Positions 1 to 10,500 of a stretch of 64,000 nucleotides of DNA are shown here, in pieces. A program made the position numbers and the translations under genes. The notes under the pieces were generated by a model that was not told the DNA's origin, searched no databases, and worked only from the letters and a program-made list of their open reading frames with translations. This stretch comes from JAGNLA01 sp964472265 (lineage in GTDB: Bacteria; Caldisericota; Caldisericia; JAAYUI01): positions 33,692-97,691 of the forward strand of contig CAYYJO010000001.1 of the NCBI GenBank assembly GCA_964472265.1, read 5' to 3'. Every line of letters starts with the position of its first letter. Position 1 is the first letter of the stretch.

Positions 1-1342
1 CACCGTTTACGATGACGCTGATTACAAGCTTGTCACCGGCCTTTATGTCTGAGGCGCTGATCATTTCAGGTCTCTTGCCTTCTTCGCCTATCTTTGCGTA
101 CTTGCATTCTGGATCAACGGCAAGAGTGATTGAGTTGTCGCCCTTGTACTGCTTGAATGTAACGCTGTAATCGCCGAAGTTTTCAAGGGTTCCAAAAACC
201 TTTACTTCCCTTGATGTCTTTGGATTTGGGATGTCCTGAAGAACCCTGACGGTGTAGGCGTAGAGTGACCATGATCCATTGTTTTCCTTCATCTGGACGG
301 TCATGAGGAGCTTATCCTGTTCCCTGATATTTGCTGGATCGATCTTTTCAATCTTGTCGCCAGTGCTCAGAACAAACACTGTGTTAGAATCATATTTTAC
401 TTCAACAGTCTTTGGACCACGGTTCTTTTCTGGTGGGTTTGGCGTTTCGCCATCGAGTGGCTTCGGGTTCTGTCCGCCCTTGTCGTCGCCCTTGCCTGGC
501 GCTGGATCCTGTCCGCCTCTGTCATTTCCGCCTTCACCTGTTCTTGCCTGAACGATTGGTGAAACCTTCATCACTGAGTTTTCCGATGAAGCGAATGTTG
601 CAAGGAGTTGCTGTTTTGGCATTTCAGGGAAGTTGTCCATAACAGCAAAGGAAATTGCGAAAATTTGTGCATCCTTCTTGCCTTCCTTGCCCTTTTCAAC
701 CAATGGCATGACTGAAACGGCAACCTTCGAACCGGCCTTAACATCTGAAAGAGAGAGCTGGGTGAAGTTTTCCTTGTCATCAGTCTTGAACACAAGAACA
801 TTATCGCCGAGATTGAAAGTCCTTGCTTCCGGCTTCTTGTCTTCTGAGTATGGACCATATGGCATGATTGAAACTGAGGTCTTGTCAATCTTTTCGACGG
901 TTCCAAGCATGTCTCTGCCCTTTATGCCCATTGCAAGGAGCTTGAGATCCGGCTTAACAACTGTTCTGGCAAATTCCTTGCCAGTTTTGCCTTCTTCGGA
1001 TGGTGAACCGAAGATTGAGTTGATGAAAACCCAGTCACCCTTCTTGAGGGTTGTTGGTTCAATCTTCTCTGGCTTGTTGCCTGCTGTTGCACTCACATAC
1101 TCAGTCAGACCAGCAACGGCTGTGACTTCGGTGTTTGCTGTTTCTGGAAGGAAGGTTACGTTTACAGTTGAAATCCAGTCGTTAACCTTTGTGTAGGAGT
1201 CAAAGACTGCAACTCTTCCAAAACCATTCATACCTGGTCTATTGTCATTTCTGTCTCTGGGCTGCTCAAATGCGAATGCTGCTGGGGTTGCAAGCAGAAG
1301 TGCTGTCACCGCTGCCATTATTGCTAGTGTGCTCTTTCTCAT
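1..1342 (-). CDS. Secreted protein of unknown function with repeated beta-type units (3' end outside window)
   Basis: This reading frame starts at an ATG (1342-1340) behind a strong ribosome site (GGAGGT, 1347-1352) and stays open to the left edge, so at least 447 codons are present and the C-terminus is missing. Residues 1-24 form a classic signal peptide (MRKSTLAIMAAVTALLLATP, then AAFA), so the product is exported. No enzyme motif is visible. At least two segments have a 'GT-[VL]-E...VS/T' beta pattern (about residues 138-250 and again after residue 385), resembling small beta-barrel repeats of the DUF5666 kind; this similarity is only an inference. Around residues 275-320 lies a low-complexity linker rich in Gly, Pro, Asp and Lys. 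The gene follows the rpoC terminator, so it should be a separate transcription unit; a weak CTGACT-17-TATTAC promoter may lie just upstream. Confidence 0.75.
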   Translation of the reverse strand, partial: MRKSTLAIMAAVTALLLATPAAFAFEQPRDRNDNRPGMNGFGRVAVFDSYTKVNDWISTVNVTFLPETANTEVTAVAGLTEYVSATAGNKPEKIEPTTLKKGDWVFINSIFGSPSEEGKTGKEFARTVVKPDLKLLAMGIKGRDMLGTVEKIDKTSVSIMPYGPYSEDKKPEARTFNLGDNVLVFKTDDKENFTQLSLSDVKAGSKVAVSVMPLVEKGKEGKKDAQIFAISFAVMDNFPEMPKQQLLATFASSENSVMKVSPIVQARTGEGGNDRGGQDPAPGKGDDKGGQNPKPLDGETPNPPEKNRGPKTVEVKYDSNTVFVLSTGDKIEKIDPANIREQDKLLMTVQMKENNGSWSLYAYTVRVLQDIPNPKTSREVKVFGTLENFGDYSVTFKQYKGDNSITLAVDPECKYAKIGEEGKRPEMISASDIKAGDKLVISVIVNG

Positions 1343-1411
1343 ATCTACCTCCTGGGTAATTACTACTGTACATAGTAATACGATGGAAATTTAAAAAAGT
1401 CAGGTTAGGTT

Positions 1412-1447
1412 AAATAAAAAAAGGCGGTTTCTTTAAAACCGCCTTTT
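1412..1447 (-). terminator. Rho-independent terminator after rpoC
   Basis: A 12-bp perfect inverted repeat (arms 1419-1430 and 1436-1447, 5-nt loop) with a GGCGGTTT core lies 16 nt past the rpoC stop. In the leftward direction it is followed by a run of Us (A-rich on the plus strand, 1412-1420). It closes the rpoB - EF-G-like - rpoC operon. Confidence 0.9.
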
Positions 1448-1463
1448 CATGAGGATTGGATAG

Positions 1464-4400
1464 CTATTGTGCTGCTTGAGGCGGGACGTCTGACAACAGA
1501 GTTAGCTCTTCCGATTTCTCCGGTTCGACCTTTACGCTAATGCCACGATACTGCTCTGTGCCTGTTCCAGCCGGAATAAGTTGACCGACAATGACGGCTT
1601 CCTTGAGACCATGGATCGGGTCGTACTTGCCCTTGATGGCTGCTTCGGCGAGAACCCTTGGGGTTTCCTGGAAGGATGCAGCTGAAAGGAAGGATTCTGA
1701 GGTGATGGCTGACTTTGTGACACGCTGGAGGATCGGTTCGAAGGTTGCCGGTTTCTTGTTTTGTGCGATAAGAACCCTGTTCTCTTCTTCGACTTCCTGC
1801 TTGTCCTGGGTTTCTCCTGGCAGGAACTTTGAGTCGCCGGTGTCTTTGATTCTGACCCTGCGAAGAAGCTGGCGGATTATGACTTCAATGTGTTTGTCGT
1901 TGATGTCTGAACCCTGAAGCTTGTAAACTTTCTGGATTGATTCGATGAGGTATGCTTGTGTTGCGTCGACGCCGCGGACTTTGAGGAGTTCGTGCGGGTT
2001 GAGCGAACCTTCAGAGATGGCCTCGCCTGCTTCAACTTCCTCTCCCTCTTTGACGAGAAGTCTGTAGGAGTATGGAATTTCGTATGAACGGATTTCGCCT
2101 TCTTTGCTGGTCACTGTCACCTTGAGGGTATCGCGCCCTGGCTCGAGGCTTACTTTGCCTGAGATTTCTGCAATTGGAGCTTCACCTTTTGGTCTCCTTG
2201 CTTCGAAGAGTTCCTCGACACGGGGAAGACCCTGGGTGATGTCGACGGCAGCAATACCGCCTGAGTGGAAGGTTTTCAGTGTGAGCTGAGTGCCTGGTTC
2301 TCCGATTGACTGTGCAGCGACAATGCCGACAGCTTCACCGACGTTGACAAGGTTGCCTGACGAAAGGTCTCTGCCGTAACACTTGACGCATACGCCTTCG
2401 TGGCTTTCGCATGTGAGGGCAGAACGGACTTTCGCCTGGAGGATGCCTGAATCGTTTATCAGTTCTACAGCCGCTTCATCGATGATGCAGTCTGCCTGAA
2501 CGATCACTTTTGGATCACCGGTTGCGACCTTGATCATGTCCTTGCCGAGCTTCTTGGCCTGCTTGAGCATGGTTTTTGAAATCTTTGTGCCGGCCGTGTA
2601 GATGATCTTTCCGTAGAGGGCGAGGTCTTCGGCAAGTGTTTCGCCAACGATTGATTCTTCCTCAACCTTCTCGAGCCTGCTTGGGTATGTCACGATGTCG
2701 TCGATTGCAATACGGCCAAGGATTCTGTCGCCAAGCGTCTTGATTACACGCTTGCCGTCGTATAGCGGGTTGATGACTATTCCGTCGACAACCGTTCTCA
2801 CCACTGCATTTGTGACATTTGCCTCGTCCATCTGGAGCGCTTTTTTCCAGGTGACCGTCTGGCCGTCTTTTATAATGACTTCTCCGGTTTGTGGATTGAC
2901 GATGTCCCCGATTGCTGATTTTCCAACAGCCTGTCTTGAGATCGGTTTTACGACCTTGCCGGCAATGATTATTGGCGAAATTTCAGACGTAGCGCAGTCG
3001 GTTTCCCTCACGATTGTGTCGTGGGATACGTCGACGAGCCTTCTGGTAAGGTAGCCTGAGTCTGAAGTTCTCAGAGCGGTGTCAGCCTGTCCTTTTCTTG
3101 AACCGTGTGTTGACATGAAGTACTCAAGCACGGTCAAGCCCTCTTTGAAGTTTGATTTGATCGGGTATTCGATGATTTTGTTGTTGGGGTCAGTCATAAG
3201 ACCGCGGATTCCGACCATCTGGTTGATCTGGGCCGGTGAGCCTCTGGCGCCTGAGTTTGCCATCATAAAGATCGAGTCGAGTTTTCCGAAGTTGCTGAAT
3301 ACAGCCGCCTTGATGTCGTCGGTGGCTGTCATCCATGTGGTGATGATGGCTTCAAAACGCTCGTTTTCGCTGATGAATCCCCTGTTGAAGAATTCAACGA
3401 TTTTTGCGTGTTCTTCGTCAGCTTTTTTCAGTATTTCAGAACGTTTTGGCGGAATCTTCATGTCATCAAGTCCGACTGTTACTCCAGCGATTGTTGCCAT
3501 TTCAAAGCCGATTTCCTTGATAGTGTCGAGGAATTCACCTGTGATTGCCGGACCATAGCTTCTGTAGCATTCTTTGATGTGAATGATTATGTTCTTGTTG
3601 AGCATGAGGTCGTTGAAGAATGGGAGGTCCCACTCTCCATTCACATTTTCGTCTCCAGCGAGCCTTGCAACTTCAGCCCTGTGGATGACCGATTGTTCAA
3701 GTTCCTGTCTGATGCGGCCATTGTAGATGATTCTGCCGATGGTCGTGGTGATCTCGGCTCCGCCCTTGCTGGTTGACTTCTTGAATTTTCCGCCCTCATA
3801 ATAGGATTTACCGTAAGGAATTCTGTATTTTACTATGTCGCGAAGTCTGACAAGCCTTGCCTCGAGCGCTGCCTGGGCTTCGAAGAAATTGTCGAATGTA
3901 AGCTTGGTTTCACGGTCGCCTTCAAGGTTGACGTAATAAACTCCAAGCACGATGTCCTGAATCGGCTGGAATGTCGGTGCACCGGTTGCAGGAGAAAGGA
4001 TTGACTGTGAAGCGAGCATGAGGATGAGCGATTCCATCTGGGCTGAAAGGGTGAGAGGGATATGGACGGCCATCTGGTCACCGTCGAAGTCAGCGTTGAA
4101 TGGCTGGCAAACAAGCGGTGGGATCTGTAGAGCCTTTCCTTCAACAAGTATTGGTTCAAAAGCCTCGATACCGAGTCTGTGAAGCGTTGGGGCGCGGTTG
4201 AGAAGAACAGGGTGTCCCTTTACGACTTCCGAGAGAATCTTGTAAACCTCTGGATGCTGCTGGTCGATGAGCGACCTTGCCTGTCTGAGGCTCTGTGTGA
4301 AGCCAGTTCTTACAAGGCCTTCCATGACGAATGGCTTGAAGAGCTCGACTGCCATTTCTTTCGGAAGACCGCACTGGTCGACCTTGAGCTGCGGGTTGAC

Positions 4401-5417
4401 AACGATGACTGAACGGCCTGAGTAGTCAACGCGTTTTCCAAGCAGGTTCTGTCTGAAGCGTCCTTCTTTGCCCTTGAGGATGTCCGAGAGTGATTTGAGT
4501 GGCCTCTGGGCTGTCCCAAGGATTGGCCTGTCTCTCTTTGAGTTGTCAAAGAGGGCGTCGACAGATTCCTGGAGCATACGCTTCTCGTTCTGGATCATGA
4601 TGTCAGGAGCCTTGACTTCAACGAGCTTTTTGAGTCGTGTGTTCCTGTTGATGACGCGCTGGTAAAGGTCGTTGAGGTCGGCTGTAGCAAACCTGCCACC
4701 TTCAAGCGGAATCAATGGCCTGAGGTCTGGCGGGATTACCGGAATGACTTCCAGAATCATGTTTGTTGGTGATCTGAGAGTGTCCTTGAATGCCTGGATG
4801 ACTTCGAGCCTCTTGATGGCCTTGACCTTCTTCTGGGCATTGCCGGAAGAGAGTTCGTCGACAAGTTCAAGTTCGACTTTCGGGATTTCGAGTTCGTTGA
4901 TCAGGTCGAGGATTGCCTCGGCACCCTTTTTGGCTACGAAATTATGTTTTTTCTTGTATTCCCTGTACTCTTCATCGGTGAGCAGCTGCATCTTCGCAAG
5001 CGGTGAGTTGCCTGGGTCGATGACGATGTAATTGATGAAGTAAACGACCTTCTCGAGCACTTTTGAGGTGATCTTCAGAAGTAGGGCGATGTAAGGGAGT
5101 GTCTTTAGGTACCATGTGTGGACGATTGGGGCTGCAAGCTCGATGTGGCCGAAGCGCTCACGTCTCACCTTGTTGACAGTTACTTCAACGCCGCAGCGGT
5201 CGCAGATGACGCCTTTGTACCTTGCGCCTTTAAACTTTCCGCATCTGCACTCGTAGTCGCGGTGCGGACCAAAGATTTTTTCGCAGAAGAGTCCGTCTGG
5301 TTCAGGCTTGAAGTTGCGGTAGGAAATCGTCTCCGATTTCTTGACCTCGCCATGACTCCATGACCTGATCTCTTCCGGTGTGGCAAGCAGAATTTGAACT
5401 GCCTGATTGTTATCCAC
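1464..5417 (-). CDS. rpoC: RNA polymerase subunit beta'
   Basis: Beta' contributes the catalytic Mg2+ site of RNA polymerase. The product has 1317 residues, near the length of beta' chains lacking the large proteobacterial insertion. The N-terminal zinc site has Cys57, Cys59, Cys72 and Cys75. The catalytic loop NADFDGDQMAVH is at about 441-452 with all three Asp. A second zinc-site region (CESHEGVCVKC) lies in the C-terminal half. The trigger-loop/bridge-helix region contains GARGSPAQINQMVGIRG. The start is GTG at 5417, 4 nt after a GGAGG ribosome site that overlaps the upstream stop codon, only 9 nt from the EF-G-like gene. The order rpoB - EF-G-like - rpoC is unusual, because these two genes are normally adjacent. 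Confidence 0.97.
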   Translation of the reverse strand: MDNNQAVQILLATPEEIRSWSHGEVKKSETISYRNFKPEPDGLFCEKIFGPHRDYECRCGKFKGARYKGVICDRCGVEVTVNKVRRERFGHIELAAPIVHTWYLKTLPYIALLLKITSKVLEKVVYFINYIVIDPGNSPLAKMQLLTDEEYREYKKKHNFVAKKGAEAILDLINELEIPKVELELVDELSSGNAQKKVKAIKRLEVIQAFKDTLRSPTNMILEVIPVIPPDLRPLIPLEGGRFATADLNDLYQRVINRNTRLKKLVEVKAPDIMIQNEKRMLQESVDALFDNSKRDRPILGTAQRPLKSLSDILKGKEGRFRQNLLGKRVDYSGRSVIVVNPQLKVDQCGLPKEMAVELFKPFVMEGLVRTGFTQSLRQARSLIDQQHPEVYKILSEVVKGHPVLLNRAPTLHRLGIEAFEPILVEGKALQIPPLVCQPFNADFDGDQMAVHIPLTLSAQMESLILMLASQSILSPATGAPTFQPIQDIVLGVYYVNLEGDRETKLTFDNFFEAQAALEARLVRLRDIVKYRIPYGKSYYEGGKFKKSTSKGGAEITTTIGRIIYNGRIRQELEQSVIHRAEVARLAGDENVNGEWDLPFFNDLMLNKNIIIHIKECYRSYGPAITGEFLDTIKEIGFEMATIAGVTVGLDDMKIPPKRSEILKKADEEHAKIVEFFNRGFISENERFEAIITTWMTATDDIKAAVFSNFGKLDSIFMMANSGARGSPAQINQMVGIRGLMTDPNNKIIEYPIKSNFKEGLTVLEYFMSTHGSRKGQADTALRTSDSGYLTRRLVDVSHDTIVRETDCATSEISPIIIAGKVVKPISRQAVGKSAIGDIVNPQTGEVIIKDGQTVTWKKALQMDEANVTNAVVRTVVDGIVINPLYDGKRVIKTLGDRILGRIAIDDIVTYPSRLEKVEEESIVGETLAEDLALYGKIIYTAGTKISKTMLKQAKKLGKDMIKVATGDPKVIVQADCIIDEAAVELINDSGILQAKVRSALTCESHEGVCVKCYGRDLSSGNLVNVGEAVGIVAAQSIGEPGTQLTLKTFHSGGIAAVDITQGLPRVEELFEARRPKGEAPIAEISGKVSLEPGRDTLKVTVTSKEGEIRSYEIPYSYRLLVKEGEEVEAGEAISEGSLNPHELLKVRGVDATQAYLIESIQKVYKLQGSDINDKHIEVIIRQLLRRVRIKDTGDSKFLPGETQDKQEVEEENRVLIAQNKKPATFEPILQRVTKSAITSESFLSAASFQETPRVLAEAAIKGKYDPIHGLKEAVIVGQLIPAGTGTEQYRGISVKVEPEKSEELTLLSDVPPQAAQ

Positions 5418-5426
5418 CGTGCCTCC

Positions 5427-7517
5427 TTAGCCTTCCTTGTCGGCTTCGAGCTTGGCCTTTTCAACAACTTCTTCGGTTACCCTTGGTGGGGCTTCTTCGT
5501 AGTGGTCGAATTCCATTTCGAATGAACCGCGACCGCCGGTGATTGAGTTGAGGTCAATTGCGTATCTCTGGACTTCGGTAAGCGGAGCCTGTGCCTTAAT
5601 GATCTGGTACTTGCCCTTTGCTTCCGAACCGAGGATTCTTCCGCGTCTTGAGCTGATGTCACCCATGATGTCACCCATATAGGAGTCTGGGATGACGATT
5701 GTAAGATTGTAGATTGGCTCAAGAAGAACGACTCCGCCGTCTTCCATTGCCTTCTTGAATGCAAGGTTTGCGGCAAGCTTGAACGCGAGTTCCGAGCTGT
5801 CGACATCGTGGTAAGAACCGTCAAGAACAGTTATGCCAAGATCGATTACAGGATAACCGGCAAGGGTTCCCTTGACGATTGATTCTCTCATGCCCTTTTC
5901 AATGGCCGGGATGAAGTTCTTAGGAATACGTCCCTGTGTGACTGCATCTGTGAAGGTGAAACCGGTTCCCCTTGGGAGCGGTTCTGCCTTGATGATGCAA
6001 TGGCCGTACTGGCCATGTCCACCGGTCTGCTTCTTGTGCTTTCCTTCTGCCTTTTCAACGGTTTTTCTGATTGTTTCCCTGTATGGGATTCTCGGGATTG
6101 AGAGGGTGACCTGAACGCCAAACTTGTTCTGGAGCTTTTCAGCTGCTGCGTTGATGTGCGTTTCGCCCTGACCGCCAAGGATGAACTCTCTGGCTTCTTC
6201 GCTTCTTGTGTATTCAAGCGACGGGTCTTCTTCAAGCAGCCTTGGGATGGCGGTGCCGATCTTGTCTTCGTCGGCTTTATTCTTCGGGTTGACTGCCATT
6301 CTTAGGACTGGTTTCGGGAAATCGATGCCCTTGATCAGAACCTGATATGACTGGTCGGTGAGGGTGTCGCCGGTGAGTGTGCCGACAAGTTTTGTTACAA
6401 CGCCGATGTCTCCGGCCTTGAGTTCCGGAACCTGATCCTGCTTCTTTCCGAATGGGACGGCAACGGCTGAAATCCTTTCGCCAGAATCCTTCTTTGTGTT
6501 GTACGGTTTGACGTCAGTATTGAGAGTTCCCTGCATGACCTTGAAGTAGGTGATTCTTCCTACAAACGGGTCGGCAGAAGTTTTGAAGACAAGTGACGCA
6601 AACGGCTTTGATGAGTCATAGGCGAGCTTTATTTCCGATTTTGACTTGAGATCGGTAGCTTCTTCAGCTGCTGCGTGGTCTGGTGACGGGAAAAGGTCGA
6701 TGATGGCGTCGAGAACGTTTGTGATGCCGACGTTTGCAAATCCTGATGAGGCAAAGATCGGGTAAATCTTGCCTGATCTGACTGACTGGTGAAGAACCTT
6801 GTTGAGCTGTTCCGGTGATGGTTTCTTGCCTTCGAGGAACATTTCGAGGAGTTCATCGTCAGATTCGGAGACGACTTCGACGAGCTTTTCGTAGTATTCA
6901 TCCCTCTTGTCCTTGAGGTTTGCGGGGATTTCGCCTTCAACCATCTTCTTGCCGTTGTCCGTGAAGGTGTAGGCTTTGCCTTTGATTACGTCAACAACGC
7001 CCTTGAAGTTTGGCCCTTCGCCCATCGGGAATGTCATTACAAGGCCGCTCTTTGTGAGGCTGTCATTGATCTGGTCAAGAGCCTGGTCGAAGTTTGCGTT
7101 TTCCCTGTCGAGCTTGTTGATGACGATTGCCCTTGGGAGGTGGCGCTTGTCACAGAGTCCCCACATCTTCTCGGTTCCAACCTGAACGCCTGAAATGACG
7201 TCGATGAAGATGATTGAAGCGTCTGCTGCCCTGATGCCTGAAATGGCTTCGCCTGCGAAGTCAAAGGCGCCCGGTGTGTCGATAAAGTTGATTTTGGTGT
7301 CCTTGTATTGGACTGGAATGAGTGAAAGGTTGATGGAAATCTGACGTTTCGCTTCATCCGGATCGAAGTCCGAGACGGTGTTGCCTGCAGCAATTGTCCC
7401 GATCCTGTCTGTTGCGCCGGTATCGTATGCCGCAGCTTCCACCCAGGAAGTTTTGCCGGAACTGCCGTGTGAGCAGAGGACTACGTTTCTGATCGCCGAT
7501 GTTTCGTAAACTTTCAT
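5427..7517 (-). CDS. fusA: EF-G-like translational GTPase (EF-G2 type) between rpoB and rpoC
   Basis: This 696-residue protein has the full EF-G domain set: GTPase, domain II, then domains III-V, ending in the acidic EF-G C-terminus. The P-loop is SHGSSGKT (about 16-23), G3 reads DTPGAFDF and G4 reads NKLD. The conserved His of DTPGH, which activates water for GTP hydrolysis, is replaced by Ala, and switch I reads KRQISIN instead of ERGITI. These are traits of the EF-G2/EF-G-like subfamily rather than the housekeeping factor. The domain IV tip loop (TGGHGQYGHC) is present, so binding to the ribosomal A site is plausible. The ATG shares one base with the rpoB stop (TAATG), implying translational coupling. 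Whether another EF-G exists outside the window decides if this one is the main elongation factor; I expect a paralogue. Confidence 0.9.
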   Translation of the reverse strand: MKVYETSAIRNVVLCSHGSSGKTSWVEAAAYDTGATDRIGTIAAGNTVSDFDPDEAKRQISINLSLIPVQYKDTKINFIDTPGAFDFAGEAISGIRAADASIIFIDVISGVQVGTEKMWGLCDKRHLPRAIVINKLDRENANFDQALDQINDSLTKSGLVMTFPMGEGPNFKGVVDVIKGKAYTFTDNGKKMVEGEIPANLKDKRDEYYEKLVEVVSESDDELLEMFLEGKKPSPEQLNKVLHQSVRSGKIYPIFASSGFANVGITNVLDAIIDLFPSPDHAAAEEATDLKSKSEIKLAYDSSKPFASLVFKTSADPFVGRITYFKVMQGTLNTDVKPYNTKKDSGERISAVAVPFGKKQDQVPELKAGDIGVVTKLVGTLTGDTLTDQSYQVLIKGIDFPKPVLRMAVNPKNKADEDKIGTAIPRLLEEDPSLEYTRSEEAREFILGGQGETHINAAAEKLQNKFGVQVTLSIPRIPYRETIRKTVEKAEGKHKKQTGGHGQYGHCIIKAEPLPRGTGFTFTDAVTQGRIPKNFIPAIEKGMRESIVKGTLAGYPVIDLGITVLDGSYHDVDSSELAFKLAANLAFKKAMEDGGVVLLEPIYNLTIVIPDSYMGDIMGDISSRRGRILGSEAKGKYQIIKAQAPLTEVQRYAIDLNSITGGRGSFEMEFDHYEEAPPRVTEEVVEKAKLEADKEG

Positions 7518-10500
7518 TATTTCTCCTCCAAATCAACTTCCTCGACATCGTCGGAAAGTGAGATTGTTTCAAATGTTTCTGCCATGTCGAGCTTGATCTG
7601 CTCTTCAGAGCCAAGCATGGATTCCTTGTCCAGCTTGAGTGTGATTGGACCGGATTCCTCGCGCTTCTCGTCAAGCTCTTCTTCCTGGCCGACGATCTTG
7701 AGACTGATGCAAAGACCCCTGAGTTCTCTCTGGATGACTTTGAATGATTCTGGCGTGCCTGATTCCGGGATGATCTTTCCCCTGCAGATGGCTTCGTAGG
7801 CCTTGATTCTGCCTTCAGTGTCGTCTGATTTGAGGGTGAGCATTTCACGGAGTGTGTGGGCTGCACCGTAAGCTTCGAGCGCCCAGACTTCCATTTCTCC
7901 AAGTCTCTGGCCGCCGAACTGGGCTTTACCGCCGAGGGGCTGCTGGGTGATGAGGGCGTATGGGCCTGTTGATCTTGCGTGAATCTTGTCTTCAACAAGG
8001 TGGTTGAGCTTGAGCATGTAGGCGATGCCAACGGTAACCTGGCTTTCGAATGGAATGCCGGTATAGCCGTCGATGAGAACAACTTTTCCAGTTGACGGGA
8101 TGTCGCACTTGACCATTGTATCAATAACGTCGGTTTCGGAGGCACCAAGGAACACTGGCGTTGCAAAATAAACACCAAGTTTCTTTGCTGCAAGGCCAAG
8201 GTTGACCTCGAGAATCTGACCAAGGTTCATACGGGAAGGTACACCGAGTGGCGAAAGGATGATGTCGATTGTTGTGCCGTCTTCCATGAATGGCATGTCA
8301 TAGACCGGGAGAATCTTCGAGATAACGCCTTTGTTTCCGTGACGTCCAGACATTTTGTCGCCAACCTGGATTTTTCTCTTTTCGGCGACATAAACCTTTG
8401 CAAGCATGTTTACGCCCACCTGGAGTTCGTCCGATTTGTCGCGCTTGAACAGCTGTGTTGCAATGACCACACCTTTTTCGCCCGGGTTGACCCTGTGCGA
8501 GGTGTCTCTTACATCCTGACCCTTGCGGTCGAACATGGCTCTCCAGAGCTTCATTTCCGGTGTGAATTCGGATTCGGCTTTTGGAGTGACTTTGCCAACG
8601 AGGATATCGCCAGCCTTTACTTCGGTTCCGACTCTGATGATTCCGGTTTCATCAAGGTTTTTGAGCAGGTCTTCGGAAACGTTTGGAATTTCGCGAGTAA
8701 GTTCTTCCGGGCCGACCTTTGTGTCTCTGACCGGGCACTTGTATTCCTTGATGTGGATTGAAGTGTAGACATCATCACAAACGAGTCTTTCAGAGACGAT
8801 GATAGCGTCCTGATAATTGTAGCCACGCCATGGGATGTAGGCGCAAAGAACGTTCTGGCCAAGGGCAAGATCGCCCCTGTCACAGGCTTCGCCGTCGATG
8901 ATTACGTCACCGGCTGAAACAAAGTCGCCTTTTCTCACTAGAGCGCGCTGATTGATGCAGATGTCCTGGTTGCTCCTGAAGAACTTCTGGAGCTTGTAGG
9001 TTGATTCATAGCTGACGTGGACTTCATCGGTGCCGATTGATGCAAGCTTCCTTAGAAGATCCATCGTAAGGTATGAGCCTTTGTAGGCGATGATTTCCTT
9101 GCTCTCATAAATGTCTTCGGCAAGGATTCTGGACGAATTGAGAAGCTTTTTGTCGAGGGCGTAGACATCGTCCTCATGAAGAGCCATGATGTCAACAACC
9201 CTGATCTCGCTTACACCCTTTTGAAGGAGCTGGCGAAGAACGTCTTCGGTTACAAATGATGAGTCGATGCTGTCTGATCCTGCCTCTTCCTTGAGCCCGT
9301 GAAGGAGAATCTTGCCAAGGAAAGTGTTTCTTGAAGTTCCGACCTTGAGGAGGGCAACCGGGAAGATTTCGTGTGAGCCTTCGATGTCAACGGTGACTTC
9401 TTTTACGCCAGAAACATAGAGTCTCTGAAGGCTTGTGTCGGTTATCTTCTTTCCGGCTGTGATAACGGTTTTGCCTTCAAGATCAAGAGCCGGTTCAGTG
9501 AGCATTTTGCCGACAAGTTCAGTGTTGATTTCAACCTTTACGAATTCGCTGAGGTTGATTGTTTCAACATCGTCGCGCTTGATTGTTCTGACTTTGAAGA
9601 TGCTCTTCTGGATTAGCTTTCTTGCAACTGTTCCATCGATAAGGTCGCCAATTCTGCCAACTTCTTCAATGTTTTCACCGAGGAACTTGTAAAGGATTTC
9701 CTTGTTGATTGAGCCAAGCTGGTATTTTACCGGCTGTGCATCAAGGGATGCGATTTTGATCGTTCCGGCGTCGACGTATGAAACAACTCCGGATTCCTTT
9801 GCCAGGACAACCGAGCAATTGTCGACAACAACCTGGTGTTCCATGCCGGTTCCAACCCTTGGTGCTTCCGGGTTGATGAGTGGAACAGCCTGATGCTGCA
9901 TGTTGCAGCCCATGAGGGCACGGTTTGCGTCGTCGTGCTCGAGGAACGGAATGAGTGTTGCTGATGCTGAAAGAACCTGATCTGGAGAGATGTCGATCAT
10001 GTCAACGTCTTCGGCAAAGCAGGTTGTGATTTCGCTCTTGTATCTGATGGCACAAACGCCTTTGAGCTTGTTGTTTCTGTCAATTTCGGTGTTTGCCTGG
10101 GCGATTCTGTAGTTTTCCTCGTCGTCAGCAGTCAGGTAGACGATCTCGTTTGTGACGGTGCTGTCAACAACCTTGAGGTACGGAGCCCTGATAAAACCAA
10201 AGTCATCGACGATTGCGTGTGTGGTGAGGGAGTTAATGAGACCAATGTTACCACCTTCAGGTGTTTCAATTGGGCAGATTCTTGAGTAGTGTGAGTGGTG
10301 GACGTCGCGAACGTCGGCACCGGCACGATCTCTGTTGAGACCGCCTGGTCCGAGCGATGACAGTTTGCGCTTGTGGGTGAGGGCTGCAATCGGGTTTGTC
10401 TGATCCATGAACTGTGAGAGCTGGCCAAGGCCAAAGAATTCCCTGATTGCAGCGATAATTGGTCTCACATTGATGATGTTCTGGACTGTAAGCTCTTCGT

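Noticed and set aside
7354..8223. 289-codon minus-strand frame over the rpoB/EF-G junction
   Set aside because: It is out of frame with both genes and has biased Ser/Arg composition and no motif.
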